From: Thermoplasmata archaeon | Lineage (GTDB): Archaea; Thermoplasmatota; Thermoplasmata; Lutacidiplasmatales; UBA184 | DNA length: 6,858 nt | Reading direction: 5' to 3' | NCBI GenBank assembly: GCA_030046135.1 | Contig: JASIEC010000047.1 | Coordinates: 1-6,858 of the forward strand | Shown here: in pieces, positions 6,224-6,858 of the stretch | How positions within the stretch are numbered: position 1 is the stretch's first letter | Layout of the letters: each line of letters begins with the position of its first letter | Notes under the pieces: model-generated | The model's input: only the letters and a program-made list of their open reading frames with translations | Databases searched by the model: none | Told to the model about the DNA's origin: nothing | Translations under genes and position numbers: made by a program

Positions 6224-6404
6224 TGACATCGAAAACCTTCGAGGAAAAGCCCCCCGGATATACCGCCCGCATCCATGCGCGTTCATCCGCATCCACATCA
6301 GAAATCTGCGAGGGCAGGTTGGCGGGCCCGCGGGGGCCCAGCTCCGGTCGATCGATCCTAAGCGGACCAGTCCGAAGGGGACGCCGGGGAGCTTCGAAGC
6401 ACCC

Positions 6405-6858
6405 TTAGGCACGCTTCCTGGGCGTGCGGACGAGCCGCACCTGGTCTCCGGACCAGTCGAATCGCAGGCGGGACCGCTTCGCCCAGAGGCTCCGACGGTT
6501 CCAGAGGGCCCCGGCGAGCAGCGGGAGGCCGATCGACGCCTCGACGTGGGCCATCGCCCGCGTCGCGGTCCGCGAGATCTTGCCCCAGGACTGGGCCTCG
6601 TCGAGCGTGCTCCCCGAGAGCCCGCCCCAGTGGGGGACGTCGGTGGTGATCTGGAGGGCGTAGTAGTGGCCCTCCCCCTCCCGGCCGAACGCGTAGTTCG
6701 CCATCACGATCCCGTCGTTGATCCAGTTCTTCGGCGTTCCTCCGCCGATGTAGATCACGGCCGTCCGCGGGGATCCGGCGAGGATCTGGACGAGCTCGTA
6801 GTTGTCGCGCACCGCGTCCAGGATGAACCGGTCCTTCCGGCGGCGGTTCGCCTGGTAC
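6405..6858 (-). CDS. dys: Deoxyhypusine synthase, C-terminal part (5' partial)
   Basis: The enzyme transfers the 4-aminobutyl group of spermidine to a lysine of aIF5A, using NAD, as the first step of hypusine formation in the cytoplasm. The frame runs off the right edge. About 150 residues are visible, roughly half of the 300-330 usual in archaea; the GTG at 6812 is only an internal Val codon. The key block DEAQSWGKI holds the lysine (6581-6579) that carries the enzyme-substrate imine intermediate, with its Trp two residues before. Upstream are the NAD-binding segment VIYIGGGTPKN and the ITTDVPHWGGLSGSTLDEA stretch typical of archaeal enzymes. The C-terminal tail after GALW is short and basic. 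The stop is TAA at 6407-6405, converging on the STAND gene. Its presence is one of the main reasons to call the host archaeal, although some bacteria carry homologues. Confidence 0.96.
   Translation of the reverse strand, partial: YQANRRRKDRFILDAVRDNYELVQILAGSPRTAVIYIGGGTPKNWINDGIVMANYAFGREGEGHYYALQITTDVPHWGGLSGSTLDEAQSWGKISRTATRAMAHVEASIGLPLLAGALWNRRSLWAKRSRLRFDWSGDQVRLVRTPRKRA

Larger units (their letters stand above)
6096..6404. other. 309-bp spacer between two convergent genes
   Basis: No conserved gene is seen between the STAND stop and the dys stop. The left half holds the 9-bp hairpin, a possible mini-transcript on the minus strand and the only strong TATA sequence of the spacer. The right half holds several dyads: GGGCCC-GCGG-GGGCCC (6324-6339, 6-bp stem), GTCGATCGAT-like repeats near 6347-6357, and GCTTCGAAGC (6391-6400, perfect 10-bp palindrome 4 nt past the dys stop). 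These last ones may mark the 3' end of the dys mRNA. I see no tRNA, rRNA or CRISPR in it. Confidence 0.5.

Noticed and set aside
6240..6250. GAGGAAAAGCC, similar to the GAGGAAAGUCC core of RNase P RNA
   Set aside because: The partner conserved region (ACAGAA-type) is missing, and only about 165 bp remain before the dys stop, too short for an archaeal RNase P RNA.
6385..6404. TTCGAAG, resembling a tRNA T loop
   Set aside because: The flanking bases do not form a 5-bp T stem, and no acceptor or anticodon arms can be drawn nearby.
6223..6408. 61-codon plus-strand frame after the TATA box
   Set aside because: Its ATG overlaps the end of the TATA box itself, there is no SD, and the sequence is low-complexity Ser/Arg/Gly.

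Overview
The window looks like chromosomal DNA from a very GC-rich archaeon. The evidence is a canonical deoxyhypusine synthase at the right end, TATA boxes of archaeal form (TTTATGTA, TTTATATA), a start codon placed so that its mRNA would be leaderless, and Shine-Dalgarno (SD) sequences matching an archaeal AUCACCUCC 16S tail. The near-saturated G/C at third codon positions and the wHTH-STAND-TPR regulator would fit a high-GC Thermoplasmatota-type lineage. That placement is inference; a haloarchaeon is less likely because the proteins are not strongly acidic.

Layout. Bases 1-2486 (+) hold a TldD/TldE metalloprotease pair with an ATGA stop/start overlap; tldD is cut by the left edge. Converging on it is a small zinc-ribbon gene (2778-2542, -) of the DUF6487-like type. 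Next on the minus strand is a compact unit of two small unrecognised proteins (122 and 70 aa, 3530-2950, TGATG overlap), ending in a 13-bp hairpin followed by a T tract. Divergent from that unit is an 823-aa STAND-type ATPase regulator (3624-6095, +): winged helix, NTPase with Walker A/B, then TPR-like repeats. The 93-bp divergent promoter holds a nearly perfect 20-bp palindrome. After the regulator comes a 309-bp spacer with a GC-rich hairpin and a possible minus-strand mini-transcript (TATA, SD, 14-codon ORF, hairpin). The right edge holds the C-terminal half of deoxyhypusine synthase (minus, cut by the edge).

How the genes may work together. TldD and TldE form the known heteromeric zinc protease. 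Deoxyhypusine synthase modifies aIF5A. The most interesting part is the 2882-6095 block: a STAND regulator facing a two-gene unit of unknown small proteins across one palindromic operator-like site. The site lies just upstream of the minus-strand TATA box and over the likely plus-strand TATA element. This suggests, as inference, a signal-sensing ATPase that activates the small operon and regulates itself.
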